Source: Lachnospiraceae bacterium (GTDB taxonomy: Bacteria; Bacillota; Clostridia; Lachnospirales; Lachnospiraceae). From it: a DNA stretch of 64,000 bases. Below, piece after piece: positions 10,061 to 19,063 of this stretch. The stretch lies in the NCBI GenBank assembly GCA_031272185.1, contig JAISUG010000119.1, positions 1 to 64,000 of the forward strand, in the 5' to 3' direction. The position numbers and the translations under genes were made by a program. Positions within the stretch are counted from its first letter, which is position 1. Every line of letters starts with the position of its first letter. The notes under the pieces are model-generated. The model was not told the DNA's origin. It ran no database searches and was given only the letters and a program-made list of their open reading frames with translations.

Positions 10061-10221
10061 GAGCGATACAAGGGTCGAAATGCTCATGCGTTGCGTGCTT
10101 GCACGTAAACGCATGAGGATGAGACCCGAACGGACATGAGGAAGTAGCCCGAACAGGGCGGATTCCGAATGGGCGTAGGATTGCGAGAGCGCAATGCGCG
10201 TAGCAATCCGTTGTATCGCGA
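10061..10221 (+). ncRNA. Multibranched structured RNA in the gdpP 5' leader (unassigned)
   Basis: A 9-bp closing stem, GCGATACAA (10063-10071) with TTGTATCGC (10211-10219), encloses several hairpins: GGGTC/GACCC (10072/10123) topped by CTCATGCGT/ACGCATGAG (10083/10109); GCCC/GGGC (10147/10156) within CGGA/TCCG; and GGATTGC/GCAATCC (10178/10203) with an inner GCGC/GCGC. An exact 19-base copy of 10085-10103 recurs at 10235-10253 and could compete for ACGCATG pairing. I cannot match it to the ydaO (c-di-AMP) riboswitch or another class from memory. It could be a cis-regulatory leader or a stand-alone RNA. Confidence 0.6.
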
Positions 10222-10288
10222 GAATGCAGGAATACATGCGTTGCGTGCTTGCAAATATGACTTATATCCCCCATGGAGGGTTCCATAG

Positions 10289-12445
10289 ATGAAAGAGAAG
10301 AGGAATGTCGTCAGCTCGCTGTCCGTCTACCTGAAGTGGCCGCTCCTGGTCACTGCCTGCATGGTTGCGATGTGTGCCGTGGTGACGGTCGCGGATGTGC
10401 GCGCAGGGGCGATTGCAGGGATTTTTGCCGCCGCTGTGGGTATATTTTCCATCATGATGTACGTTTTCACCCAGCGCAGCCTCCTGGCGGGGATCATGGG
10501 GATGGCGGCGGACTTCGCCAGGCTCCAGTCCCATGTGCTGGGGGACATGCAGGTCCCGTACTGCATAGTGGACCACAACGGGCATTTCGTATGGCGCAAC
10601 CGCGCTTTCGCGGCCCTGGGCAAAGGCGACAAGGCGCCGCGCAAGACGCTCTCGTCGTTTTTCGGCGGGCTGGACAGAGACCGCCTTGCCAAGGTCATCG
10701 GGGTCGAGACGTTCCACATGCCATACCGGGATGCAGACTACCGCATAGAGATCTGCCCCCTGGCCATCGACAAGATATCGCCTGCGTTCCTGGCAGGCGC
10801 CGGTGTCAGGGACGCGGGGGGCAAATGGGAGCCGGTTGAGGCTGGGGCGGCGCCGGGAAGTCCCGGCAGTGTGAAGAACGAGCCGGTCCATGGGGCAGTG
10901 GATGCAGTGGCAAACGCTTCGGGGAAAGCGGGCGGGGCGAAATATTTTGTCGTGTACCTGTTCGACGAAACGGAATTGCTCAGGTGCGAACAGGAGATCA
11001 GCGACATCCAGCTGGTGGTGGGGCTGATATACCTGGACAACTACGAGGAGGCGCTGGAGAGCGTGGAAGAAGTGCGCTATTCCATGCTGATGGCCCTCGT
11101 TGACAGGCGCATCACGAAATATATCACCGGCATGGGCGGCGTGGTCAAGAAAACGGAAAAGGACAAGTACTTTTTCGTCATGCAGCGCCAGCACGTGAAA
11201 GAACTGGAAGAATCCGGGTTTTCCCTCCTGGAGGATGTGAAGGCGGTCAACATCGGAAACGAGATGGCCATAACACTGAGCATAGGCCTGGGGATGGGGG
11301 ATGCCAGCTATCTGCACAACTACGAATACGCCCGCACGGCCATAGACATGGCGCTGGGGCGCGGCGGCGACCAGGCGGTGGTGAAGGACGCCGGCAGGAT
11401 AGAGTATTTCGGCGGCAAGAGCCCCACCACGGAGAAGATGACCCGGGTCAAGGCGAGGGTGAAGGCCCATGCGCTGCGGGAACTCATCGAGACGAAGGAC
11501 CGGCTGCTGATCATGGGGCACCGGCTGAGCGACATAGACGCCTTCGGGGCGTGCGTGGGTGTATTCCGCATCGCGACCGCATTGAACAAGAAGGCCAACA
11601 TCGTCATCAATGAGGTCACTTCCAGCGTGCGCCCATGGATGGACAGGTTCCTGGGCAACCCCGACTACCCGGATGACATGTTCCTCACAGGGGCAGCGGC
11701 GGCACAGCTGGCCGACGGCAACTGCCTTCTGGTGGTGTGCGACGTGCACCGCCCGTCCATCACCGACGCGCCGGAGCTGCTGGAGGCGATGAAGACCGTC
11801 GTGGTGCTGGACCACCACAGGCAGGGCGCGGAGTTCATCGACAATGCGGTGCTGGCCTATGTGGAGCCCTATGCGTCATCCACCTGCGAGATGGTGGCGG
11901 AAATGCTGCAATATGTGGCGGACGGGATAAAGATCAAATCGCCGGAGGCGGATGCCATGTATGCGGGCATCGTCATCGACACCAACTATTTCTCCCAGCA
12001 GACGGGGGTGCGGACATTCGAGGCAGCCGCATACCTGCGCAGGAGCGGCGCGGATATCACCCGTGTACGCAAACTCTTCAGGGAGGACATGGCGGACTAC
12101 CAGGCGAAGGCCACCGCCATACAGAACATGGAAATATACAGGGGGTCATTCGCCATCAGCGTCTGCCCCTCCGCGGGGATAGAGAACCCCACCATCGTGG
12201 CGGCGCAGGCGGCCAATGAACTCCTGAACATCATCGGCGTGCAGGCCTCGGTGGTGCTGAGCGTGTACGAGGGGGTGGTTTACCTGTCCGCGCGCTCCAT
12301 CGACGAGCTGAACGTCCAGATGCTGATGGAAAAACTGGGGGGCGGCGGACATAGGACAGTGGCGGGCGCGCAGCTGCCGGGCGCCACGATTGATGAGGCG
12401 AAGGAGCGCCTCAAGGCGGTGATCGACGAGACGGTAGGCAAATGA
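10289..12445 (+). CDS. gdpP: GdpP-type cyclic-di-AMP phosphodiesterase (DHH/DHHA1)
   Basis: A membrane-bound phosphodiesterase expected to cleave c-di-AMP to pApA and so tune potassium/osmotic and wall homeostasis. Layout of the 718 residues: two membrane segments (about 16-36 and 40-60), a PAS-like region (about 80-165), a low-complexity insert (about 172-215), a degenerate GGDEF-like domain (about 240-375) with no intact GGDEF signature, a DHH domain with GHRLSDIDAFG (410-420) and VVVLDHHRQ (505-512), and a DHHA1 end with GGGGHRTVAGAQ. It heads gdpP-rplI-dnaB, a conserved Firmicutes order. The structured leader directly upstream suggests RNA-level control. Confidence 0.92.
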   Translation: MKEKRNVVSSLSVYLKWPLLVTACMVAMCAVVTVADVRAGAIAGIFAAAVGIFSIMMYVFTQRSLLAGIMGMAADFARLQSHVLGDMQVPYCIVDHNGHFVWRNRAFAALGKGDKAPRKTLSSFFGGLDRDRLAKVIGVETFHMPYRDADYRIEICPLAIDKISPAFLAGAGVRDAGGKWEPVEAGAAPGSPGSVKNEPVHGAVDAVANASGKAGGAKYFVVYLFDETELLRCEQEISDIQLVVGLIYLDNYEEALESVEEVRYSMLMALVDRRITKYITGMGGVVKKTEKDKYFFVMQRQHVKELEESGFSLLEDVKAVNIGNEMAITLSIGLGMGDASYLHNYEYARTAIDMALGRGGDQAVVKDAGRIEYFGGKSPTTEKMTRVKARVKAHALRELIETKDRLLIMGHRLSDIDAFGACVGVFRIATALNKKANIVINEVTSSVRPWMDRFLGNPDYPDDMFLTGAAAAQLADGNCLLVVCDVHRPSITDAPELLEAMKTVVVLDHHRQGAEFIDNAVLAYVEPYASSTCEMVAEMLQYVADGIKIKSPEADAMYAGIVIDTNYFSQQTGVRTFEAAAYLRRSGADITRVRKLFREDMADYQAKATAIQNMEIYRGSFAISVCPSAGIENPTIVAAQAANELLNIIGVQASVVLSVYEGVVYLSARSIDELNVQMLMEKLGGGGHRTVAGAQLPGATIDEAKERLKAVIDETVGK

Positions 12446-12489
12446 TGTGACCGGTCGGCGGGTATGGATGCAGAAAGAGAGGTGGCCAT

Positions 12490-12936
12490 ATGGAAGTGGT
12501 GCTGTTGGAGGATGTGAAGGCATTGGGGAAAAAGGGGCAGGTGGTCAAGGTGAGCGACGGCTATGCCCGCAATTATATCTTCCCGAAGAAACTGGGCGTG
12601 GAAGCCACCCCCAAGCATTTGAACGACCTGAAGCTGCAAAAGGAAAGCGAACAGCGCCAGGCGGCGAAGCTCCTGGAGGAGGCGAAGTCCCTGGCCGCGG
12701 ATATCGAGAAGGCAGGGGTCACCGTGGCCATCAAAGCCGGGGAGAGCGGCAAGGCTTTCGGGTCGGTGTCCACGAAAGAAATCGCGGCCGCCGCCAAGGA
12801 GCAGCTGGGCCTGGACATTGACAAGAAAAAGATCGCGCTGGCCGAGACGCTCAAGACTTTCGGCGAGCACGAAGTGCCCATCAAGCTGCACAGGGACGTG
12901 ACGGCGCAGCTGAAAGTGACCGTGGTGGAGAGCTGA
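12490..12936 (+). CDS. rplI: 50S ribosomal protein bL9
   Basis: A 148-residue large-subunit protein with the typical N-terminal domain ([33 protein letters not shown]), the long connecting helix, and a C-terminal rRNA-binding domain ending in [15 protein letters not shown] precedes the ATG. It sits 44 bases after gdpP and 3 bases before dnaB, so the three genes form an operon. Confidence 0.97.
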   Translation: MEVVLLEDVKALGKKGQVVKVSDGYARNYIFPKKLGVEATPKHLNDLKLQKESEQRQAAKLLEEAKSLAADIEKAGVTVAIKAGESGKAFGSVSTKEIAAAAKEQLGLDIDKKKIALAETLKTFGEHEVPIKLHRDVTAQLKVTVVES

Positions 12937-12939
12937 GAA

Positions 12940-14289
12940 ATGGACGATACCCTGATAAAACGGCTCATGCCCCATAGCGCGGAGGCGGAGCAGTCGGTCA
13001 TCGGCTCCATGCTCATGTCCCACGACGCCATCGTGGCCGCCGCCGAGGTCCTCACCAAGGAGGATTTTTACCAGAGCCAGTATGGCGTGATATTTGAGGC
13101 CATGCTGGAGCTTTACAATGAAAACAAGCCGGTGGAGCTGATCACGCTCCAAAACCGCCTGAAAGAGAAAGACGTGCCCCCGGAAGTGGCCAGCCTGGAC
13201 TATGTGCGTGACATCTATGCATTGGTGCCCACCAGCGTGAACATCAGGCATTATGCCCAAATCGTAAAAGAAAAATCCACCCTCCGCAGGCTCATCACCA
13301 CCAACGAGGAAATCGCGAACCTCTGCTATGCCGGGAAGGAAAATATCGACAGCATCCTGCAACAGACGGAGGACAGGATCTTCCGGTTGCTGCAGAACAA
13401 GACCCAGTCGGCTTTCGAGCCCGTGTCCGAAATAGCGATGCAGGTTTTCGCGGACATAGAGGAAGCGCTGCGCAACGGCGGCGCGGTGTCCGGGCTCCCC
13501 ACAGGCTATGCGGACCTGGATTACAGGACCAGCGGGCTGCAAAAATCCGACCTGATACTCCTGGCGGCCCGCCCCTCCATGGGCAAGACCGCTTTCGTGC
13601 TGAACCTCCTGGACCACATCGCGGTGGCTAAGGGGTACCCCTGCCTGATGTTCAGCCTGGAGATGAGCAGGAAACAGCTGGTCAGCCGGCTGCTTTCCAT
13701 GGAGGCGCGGGTGGACTCCCAGAAGATGCGCACCGGGGTGGACCTCTCGGACAGGGACTGGGACAACTTGGCGGAAGGCGTGGCCAGGATCGGGGGTTCC
13801 AACATCATCATCGACGACACGCCGGGCATCACCGTCAGCGAGATGCGCACCAAGTGCAGGAAGGTGAAGCTGCAGCTGGGCGATGTGCCCCTGCGCCTGA
13901 TCGTCATAGACTACCTGCAGCTGATGAGCGGCAGCGGCAGGGGGGGCGAAAACCGCCAGCAGGAGATCTCGGAGATCTCCCGGTCGCTGAAGGCCCTGGC
14001 CAGGGAGATGGATGCCCCGGTGGTGGCGCTGTCCCAGCTAAGCCGCGCCTGCGAGTCGCGGCCCGACCACCGGCCAGAGCTCTCGGACCTGCGCGAGTCC
14101 GGGGCCATAGAGCAGGATGCGGACCTGGTGATGTTCCTGTACAGGGACGAGTATTACCACCCCGACACCGAGGCAGTGGGCGAGGCGGAGCTGATCATCA
14201 AGAAACAGCGCAACGGCCCCATCGGCACCGTCCGCCTCAAGTGGCTGCCTGAAATCCAGAGGTTCGCGAACCTGGAGCGGGGGAGGTGA
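12940..14289 (+). CDS. dnaB: Replicative DNA helicase DnaB
   Basis: The hexameric replication-fork helicase, 449 residues. An N-terminal all-helical DnaB domain (about 8-110) leads by a linker to the RecA-like motor with Walker A ARPSMGKT (210-217), Walker B region LRLIVIDYLQLM, and the C-terminal arginine/DLRESGAIEQDADLV region. Length and motifs are normal. The start lies 3 bases after rplI with weak spacing for its own ribosome site, consistent with coupling. No intein is present. Confidence 0.96.
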   Translation: MDDTLIKRLMPHSAEAEQSVIGSMLMSHDAIVAAAEVLTKEDFYQSQYGVIFEAMLELYNENKPVELITLQNRLKEKDVPPEVASLDYVRDIYALVPTSVNIRHYAQIVKEKSTLRRLITTNEEIANLCYAGKENIDSILQQTEDRIFRLLQNKTQSAFEPVSEIAMQVFADIEEALRNGGAVSGLPTGYADLDYRTSGLQKSDLILLAARPSMGKTAFVLNLLDHIAVAKGYPCLMFSLEMSRKQLVSRLLSMEARVDSQKMRTGVDLSDRDWDNLAEGVARIGGSNIIIDDTPGITVSEMRTKCRKVKLQLGDVPLRLIVIDYLQLMSGSGRGGENRQQEISEISRSLKALAREMDAPVVALSQLSRACESRPDHRPELSDLRESGAIEQDADLVMFLYRDEYYHPDTEAVGEAELIIKKQRNGPIGTVRLKWLPEIQRFANLERGR

Positions 14290-14319
14290 GAAGTTAAAAA
14301 ATTCCCTGAAAAGGGATAC

Positions 14320-14348
14320 TTGACAATATGGGGAAATACGGTTAGAAT
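14320..14348 (+). promoter_or_regulatory. Promoter of rny
   Basis: TTGACA (14320-14325), 17-base spacer, TAGAAT (14343-14348). It lies in the 144-base gap between dnaB and rny and makes rny a separate transcription unit. Confidence 0.8.
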
Positions 14349-14433
14349 TGTACTGTTATCCAAGGGCGGGTATGTTTTTTTGGTATCTGCCCGCATGGCA
14401 CAATGACAACAAAATAGAGGAGGTGCTCGTGTA

Positions 14434-15981
14434 ATGACCATATTGGTAATTGTTTTGGTGCTGATAATGGTTTTGCTCGTGCCGATCACATGGAACCTCG
14501 CCATCGCCCACCACAAAAAAGAGGACGAAGAGAAAATCGGCGAGGCCAGGGTCACGGCAAGAGAAATCATAGATGAAGCGATGAAAACAGCCGAAACAAA
14601 AAAACGGGAAGCTCTCCTAGAAGTGAAGGAAGAGTCGCTGCGCACGAAAAATGAATTGGACAGGGAAACAAAGGAACGGCGTGCGGAGCTTCAGCGCTAT
14701 GAGAAGCGCGTTCTGAACAAAGAGGAGAACTTAGACAAGAAAGCGGAACAGATGGAGCGGCGCGACCAAGCCATCACCCAAAAGGAAGAGCAGCTGGCGC
14801 GCAAGGTCAGGGAAGTGGAGACGATCCACGAGCAAAAGCAGGCGGAGCTGGAAAAGATATCCGGCCTCACCAGCGAACAAGCAAAGGAATTCCTGCTGCA
14901 TTCCGTGGAGGATGAAGTAAAGCACGACACGGCCAAACTCATCAAAGAGATGGAGCAGAAAGCCAAGGAGGAAGCGGACAAAAAAGCAAAAGAGTACGTG
15001 GTCACCTCCATCCAGCGATGCGCGGCGGACCATGTGGCGGAGACCACGGTGTCGGTGGTGCAGCTGCCCAGCGACGAGATGAAAGGCCGCATCATCGGCC
15101 GCGAGGGCCGCAACATCCGCACGCTGGAAACCATGACCGGCGTGGAGCTCATCATCGACGACACGCCTGAAGCGGTGGTGCTGTCGGGGTTCGACCCGAT
15201 ACGCAGGGAAGTGGCGAGGATAGCTTTGGAACGCCTCATCGTGGACGGGCGCATACATCCCGCCCGGATCGAGGAGATGGTGGAAAAGGCCCAGCGCGAA
15301 GTGGAGTCCAACATGCGCGAGGACGGGGAGGCGGCGGTGCTGAGCGTGGGGATCCACGGCATCCACCCCGAACTGGTGAAACTCCTGGGCAAGATGAAGT
15401 TCCGTACCAGCTACGGGCAGAACGCCCTGAAACATTCCATCGAGGTGGCGCAGCTGTCCGGACTCCTCGCCGGGGAGATAGGCGTGGACGTGCGGATGGC
15501 CAAGCGCGCGGGGCTGCTCCATGATATAGGCAAAGCGGTGGACCACGAGATGGAGGGTTCCCACGTGCAGCTGGGGAGCGAGCTGTGCCGCAAGTACAAG
15601 GAATCCGCAGTGGTCATCAATGCGGTGGAGTCCCACCACGGCGACACCGAGGCGACGTCACTGATATCCTGCATCGTGCAGGCGGCGGACACCATCTCGG
15701 CGGCCAGGCCCGGCGCCAGGCGGGAGACCCTGGAGACCTACACCAACAGGCTCAAACAGCTGGAAGACATCACCAACTCCTTCAAGGGCGTGGACAAATC
15801 CTACGCCATCCAGGCGGGCCGGGAGGTCCGGGTGATGGTCATACCGGAGCAGGTCAGCGACGACGACATGGTGCTGCTGGCCAGGGACGTGGCGAAGCAG
15901 ATCGAGGCGTCCATGGAGTACCCGGGACAGATCAAAGTCAACGTGATCCGGGAATCTAGGGTCACGGAGACTGCGAAGTAA
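14434..15981 (+). CDS. rny: Ribonuclease Y
   Basis: A membrane-anchored endoribonuclease that starts mRNA decay. The 515 residues show an N-terminal membrane helix (about 3-20), a long Lys/Glu-rich coiled coil (about 28-185), a KH domain with [16 protein letters not shown], and an HD domain with [13 protein letters not shown]. The ATG follows GAGGAGG. Length is normal (about 515-520). Just after the stop the gene end is echoed: GAGACTGCGAAGTAA recurs as GAGACTGCGAAGCAA 73 bases later. Confidence 0.96.
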   Translation: MTILVIVLVLIMVLLVPITWNLAIAHHKKEDEEKIGEARVTAREIIDEAMKTAETKKREALLEVKEESLRTKNELDRETKERRAELQRYEKRVLNKEENLDKKAEQMERRDQAITQKEEQLARKVREVETIHEQKQAELEKISGLTSEQAKEFLLHSVEDEVKHDTAKLIKEMEQKAKEEADKKAKEYVVTSIQRCAADHVAETTVSVVQLPSDEMKGRIIGREGRNIRTLETMTGVELIIDDTPEAVVLSGFDPIRREVARIALERLIVDGRIHPARIEEMVEKAQREVESNMREDGEAAVLSVGIHGIHPELVKLLGKMKFRTSYGQNALKHSIEVAQLSGLLAGEIGVDVRMAKRAGLLHDIGKAVDHEMEGSHVQLGSELCRKYKESAVVINAVESHHGDTEATSLISCIVQAADTISAARPGARRETLETYTNRLKQLEDITNSFKGVDKSYAIQAGREVRVMVIPEQVSDDDMVLLARDVAKQIEASMEYPGQIKVNVIRESRVTETAK

Positions 15982-16054
15982 GCAAGAGGAAACAAAGTCT
16001 GATTCTCGGTCACCCTGGTGACCTCACCCTGGTGACCACGAGACTGCGAAGCAA
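15967..16054. repeat. Echo of the rny 3' end with a nested 14-bp tandem repeat
   Basis: The last 15 bases of rny (15967-15981) recur with one change at 16040-16054. Between the copies, TCACCCTGGTGACC occurs twice in perfect tandem (16010-16023, 16024-16037); each unit is itself palindromic. Confidence 0.8.
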
Positions 16055-16070
16055 CGCAAACACAAAAAAG

Positions 16071-16108
16071 AATGGGCGGGGAGCCATCGGCATCCACGCC
16101 CATTTTAA
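16071..16108 (+). terminator. Terminator between rny and the HPr-like gene
   Basis: AATGGGCG (16071-16078) pairs with CGCCCATT (16097-16104) and is followed by TT. It is preceded by AAAAAAG, so it can serve the convergent minus-strand gene as well. Confidence 0.7.
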
Positions 16109-16142
16109 TGTGTCATATGTAGATACGCTGGTTATAGGCCGC

Positions 16143-16463
16143 TCACACCTGGAAAATCCTTTCGAACTTCAGCGTGGCCTCATGCTCGTCCGAGCCATTG
16201 AACAGGAACCATAGGCTGGACCCCATGTGGCCTGCGCCGGAGAACCCGCGTTTCATGTCATCGTAGCTCTTGACATTGATCCTGCGGTGGTGCGCCCCGG
16301 CATGGTGCATGGGCTCGGTGCCGCCGGGAGCGGCGCCTGGGCTTTCGCAGGTGCGGATGGCGCACACGTGGACGTCGCACTGGCAACTGTTGGCAGCGTG
16401 TATCAGCATCGTCATCGGTACTGGGTAGGCTCTTTCGTGGATGTGCACTTCTCTTTCGATCAT
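16143..16463 (-). CDS. HPr-like small protein with Cys/His-rich insert
   Basis: A 106-residue cytoplasmic protein. The ends resemble the HPr fold: an N-terminal strand with H9-E10-R11 where HPr has the His-Ala-Arg phosphorylation motif, and a C-terminal block INVKSYDDMKRGF...LWFLFNGSDEHEATLKFERIF that parallels the HPr segment around Ser46 and the last helix. The middle holds a foreign-looking stretch with C27, C29, C34, C39, H32, H53, H54, H58 and H59, which could bind a metal. The phosphorylation motif is atypical (Pro replaced). The ATG at 16463 follows GAGGAGGTGG; upstream in-frame starts lack a site. Function unknown; the HPr assignment is moderate. Confidence 0.65.
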   Translation of the reverse strand: MIEREVHIHERAYPVPMTMLIHAANSCQCDVHVCAIRTCESPGAAPGGTEPMHHAGAHHRRINVKSYDDMKRGFSGAGHMGSSLWFLFNGSDEHEATLKFERIFQV

Positions 16464-16532
16464 AAGCTCCACCTCCTCATGGCCTGGAGAAAACGAAACT
16501 GTGAAATGGCGCCGATCTGAATTTGTATGCCC

Positions 16533-16561
16533 ATCATAGCATAAACCCATAAAAAACACAA
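16533..16561 (-). promoter_or_regulatory. Promoter of the HPr-like gene
   Basis: Minus strand: TTGTGT, 17 bases, TATGAT preceded by TGC (extended -10). It lies about 70 bases upstream of the start codon. Confidence 0.65.
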
Positions 16562-16640
16562 TAGGTTTGTCGAAAAAAATTGATAAATTTTAGCAATAAT
16601 CGAAGAATGTTGTAGATTTAACGCAATAAATCAATAACTA

Positions 16641-16656
16641 CCACAAATATTTGTGG
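16641..16656. promoter_or_regulatory. Perfect 16-bp palindrome upstream of the transporter genes
   Basis: CCACAAATATTTGTGG is fully self-complementary. It sits in an AT-rich block between the divergent HPr-like gene and the first permease, a plausible operator. No regulator is identified. Confidence 0.45.
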
Positions 16657-16706
16657 GGTGGGGGCGGGGCCAAAAAGGGTATGATGATAGGGTATTGGAG
16701 GGGCCT

Positions 16707-17729
16707 ATGGAAAACAAAACATCCACCGGCGCACCGGTCGTTGGCGCCCCCGCGGGAAATGGGGACAGCCCCAAAGGGAAAGCCGGAAGTTCGGGCTTGG
16801 ACCGCAAAAATCCGAAAAAGGGTATCGGCGGCCGCCTGTGGCGGAACCGCTACCTGTACCTGATGCTCCTGCCGGCAGTGGTGTACGTGGTCATATTCTC
16901 GTACATACCCATGGGCGGCATCATATTGGCGTTCAAAAACCTGAACTATGTGAAGGGGTTCCTGGGCAGCCCCTGGGTGGGGATGCAGAATTTCAAGTTC
17001 CTCTTCATGTCCAACAAGCTATGGTTCCTGACACGCAACACCATACTGTACAACCTGGCCTTCATCGCCGTGGGCATGTTCCTGGAGGTGGGGTTCGCCA
17101 TCATCATCAGCGAGCTGGGCAGGAAGATGTTCAAAAAGGTCTTCCAGTCGCTGATGTTCCTGCCGTATTTCATTTCGTGGGTGGTGGTGACCGCCATCGT
17201 CCAGGCGCTTTTCAGCTATGAGTTCGGCCTGGTGAACAACATATTGGCCGCCATCGGGCTCAACCGGGTGAACATCTACGCTTCCGCGGGGATATGGCCG
17301 TATCTCCTGGTGATGTTCCGTGCGTGGAAGAACACGGGGTACGGCTCGGTGGTCTACCTGGCCACTGTCACGGGGATCGACCAGCAGATGTACGACGCCG
17401 CCAGCATAGACGGCGCCTCCATATGGCAGCGCATCCGCTACATCACCATCCCGTGCCTGGTCCCCACCATGGTCATCATGTTCATGCTGGCGCTGGGGCA
17501 GGTGTTCAGGGGCGACTTCGGGTTGTTCTACCAGCTGGTGAAGGACAATGCCATGATACTGCCCACCACGGATATCCTGGATCTGTTCATATACCGGGCC
17601 CTGTCGGCCACCAGCAATATCGGGCAGGCCAGCGCGGCGGGGTTCTACCAGTCGGTGCTTTGCTTCATCACCATCAGCACGGTGAATTTCATCATACGCA
17701 AGACCCAGCCGGACTATGCGCTATATTGA
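16707..17729 (+). CDS. Carbohydrate ABC transporter permease, LplB type
   Basis: Inner-membrane component of a CUT1-family sugar importer, 340 residues. An unusual Gly/Ser/Lys-rich N-terminal tail (1-42) precedes about six membrane helices starting at YLYLMLLPAVVYVVIFSYIP. The EAA-type loop is YDAASIDGASIWQRIRYITIPCL, which contacts the ATPase. The ATG at 16707 follows GGAGGGG; an in-frame ATG 54 bases upstream has no ribosome site. No ATP-binding gene is present, as usual for LplB/YtcP systems that share an MsmX-like ATPase. The 3' end is in a 64-bp tandem repeat. Confidence 0.93.
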   Translation: MENKTSTGAPVVGAPAGNGDSPKGKAGSSGLDRKNPKKGIGGRLWRNRYLYLMLLPAVVYVVIFSYIPMGGIILAFKNLNYVKGFLGSPWVGMQNFKFLFMSNKLWFLTRNTILYNLAFIAVGMFLEVGFAIIISELGRKMFKKVFQSLMFLPYFISWVVVTAIVQALFSYEFGLVNNILAAIGLNRVNIYASAGIWPYLLVMFRAWKNTGYGSVVYLATVTGIDQQMYDAASIDGASIWQRIRYITIPCLVPTMVIMFMLALGQVFRGDFGLFYQLVKDNAMILPTTDILDLFIYRALSATSNIGQASAAGFYQSVLCFITISTVNFIIRKTQPDYALY

Positions 17730-17860
17730 GGCGAAAGGTGTTGCCTGAAGCGGTTGCGGAGGCGGCGGGAGCCTGGGCTATGCGCTATATTGAGGCGAAA
17801 GGTGTTGTCGGAAGCGGTTGCGGAGGCGGCGAGAGCCTGGGCTATGCGCTATATTGACGC
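17714..17860. repeat. 64-bp tandem repeat that duplicates the permease stop region
   Basis: Copies begin at 17714, 17778 and 17842 (the last partial), each with CTATGCGCTATATTGA, i.e. the last codons and stop of the permease. The unit is not a multiple of three and copies 2 and 3 lie beyond the stop, so they are noncoding. Confidence 0.92.
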
Positions 17861-17962
17861 GGTGCCCCCATGGATGGCAGAGGGGGGCGGGTCTTGAACA
17901 GGCAAAGCGCGCCGCGGACCTGTGGCGTGGTGACGGGGCTTGTACACTTTGGGGGGGATTTT

Positions 17963-18889
17963 ATGGAGGAACGCATCGTCGTAAAACCCAGGAAGAGAAA
18001 GCTGTCTTCGGACAGGCTGGCATTTGCCACCATGGGGTATTTCTTCGTGACGGCGTTCGGGCTGCTGTGCCTCTTTCCTTTCGTGGTCATTTTGATGGCG
18101 TCTTTTACCAGCGAATCCGGGCTGATGCGCAATGGGTACAATATATTCATCCCCGTGGGCACATTCTCCCTGGAAGCGTACAAACTGGCGCTGCGCACCC
18201 CCATCCGGGTGTTCTGGGCATACCGCAACACCATCTGCGCCACGGCCATAGGCACGTTTTTCGCCGTCATGATGGCCACCATGACGGGGTACGTGCTCCA
18301 GCGCAAGGACTTCGAGCACAGGAACCAATTCGCGTTTTTCTTTTTCTTCACCACGATTTTCAATGGCGGGCTGGTCCCGTGGTACATCCTGTGCGTGCGC
18401 TACCTGAAACTGCGCAACAACTTCCTGGCGCTCATCCTTCCGCTGATGTTCAGCGTGTGGAACATGATCATCGCCAAAAGCTATATCTCCGCCCTGCCAT
18501 TCGAGATCACCGAGTCCGCCAAAATGGACGGTGCCAATGACCTTTCCATATATTTCCGCCTGATCCTGCCGCTGTGCACGCCGCTCTTGGCCACCATCGG
18601 GCTGTTTTCAGCGCTGGCGTATTGGAACGACTGGTATACGTCCATGCTTTTCATCACCAGCGACGAGCTCAAGAGCCTGCAGTATTTCCTACAGGAGATG
18701 ATCAACAATATACAGGCGCTCAAGCAGATCGCCGCAAGGGGCGGGGCGGTGAGCTTCGAGGGGACGCTGCCCCAGGAAGGCATGAAGATGGCCATGACGG
18801 TCATCGCCACGGGGCCCATCATCTTCCTTTACCCTTTCGTGCAGAAGTATTTCGTGAAAGGGCTGACCATAGGGGCAGTGAAAGGGTGA
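17963..18889 (+). CDS. Carbohydrate ABC transporter permease, YtcP/LplC type
   Basis: Second membrane subunit of the importer, 308 residues with about six helices starting at MGYFFVTAFGLLCLFPFVVILMASF and the EAA-type loop FEITESAKMDGANDLSIYFRLILPL. It ends with VKGLTIGAVKG, the typical C-terminus of YtcP/LplC permeases. The ATG at 17963 follows a G-rich stretch; an in-frame ATG at 17870 gives a 31-residue extension without family support. The 3' end (GTGAAAGGGTGAG) is echoed about 79 bases downstream. Confidence 0.93.
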   Translation: MEERIVVKPRKRKLSSDRLAFATMGYFFVTAFGLLCLFPFVVILMASFTSESGLMRNGYNIFIPVGTFSLEAYKLALRTPIRVFWAYRNTICATAIGTFFAVMMATMTGYVLQRKDFEHRNQFAFFFFFTTIFNGGLVPWYILCVRYLKLRNNFLALILPLMFSVWNMIIAKSYISALPFEITESAKMDGANDLSIYFRLILPLCTPLLATIGLFSALAYWNDWYTSMLFITSDELKSLQYFLQEMINNIQALKQIAARGGAVSFEGTLPQEGMKMAMTVIATGPIIFLYPFVQKYFVKGLTIGAVKG

Positions 18890-18984
18890 GGGGGCGGCAA
18901 GGCGATAAGGCTGTCATTCGGATGTGCCGGGGCTGGCTGCGGCCCCGGAGGTGGCTGTGAAGGGGTGAGCAGCGATAAAGCTGT
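18874..18984. repeat. Echo of the second permease 3' end
   Basis: GGCAGTGAAAGGGTGAG plus GCGATAAGGCTGT (18874-18914) reappears as GGCTGTGAAGGGGTGAG plus GCGATAAAGCTGT (18953-18984), including the stop codon. Confidence 0.75.
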
Positions 18985-19063
18985 TGTCAGCATAGTGTTT
19001 GCCTGACGGGACATGGGTTAAGCTATCCAGGTCTGTGGGCAAGGTAAAAGTGAGGAGGGGTTT

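Noticed and set aside
10061..10221. Assignment of the gdpP leader to the ydaO (c-di-AMP) riboswitch
   Set aside because: The hallmark conserved segments I remember for that class are not visible; position alone is not enough.
9948..10286. N-terminal extension of the DUF3881 protein
   Set aside because: The extension is antisense to a structured leader, has no family similarity, and the ATG at 9947 has a ribosome site.
12447..12489. Further copy of the 68-bp element after gdpP
   Set aside because: Only GGTCGGCGGG is shared; too short in GC-rich DNA.
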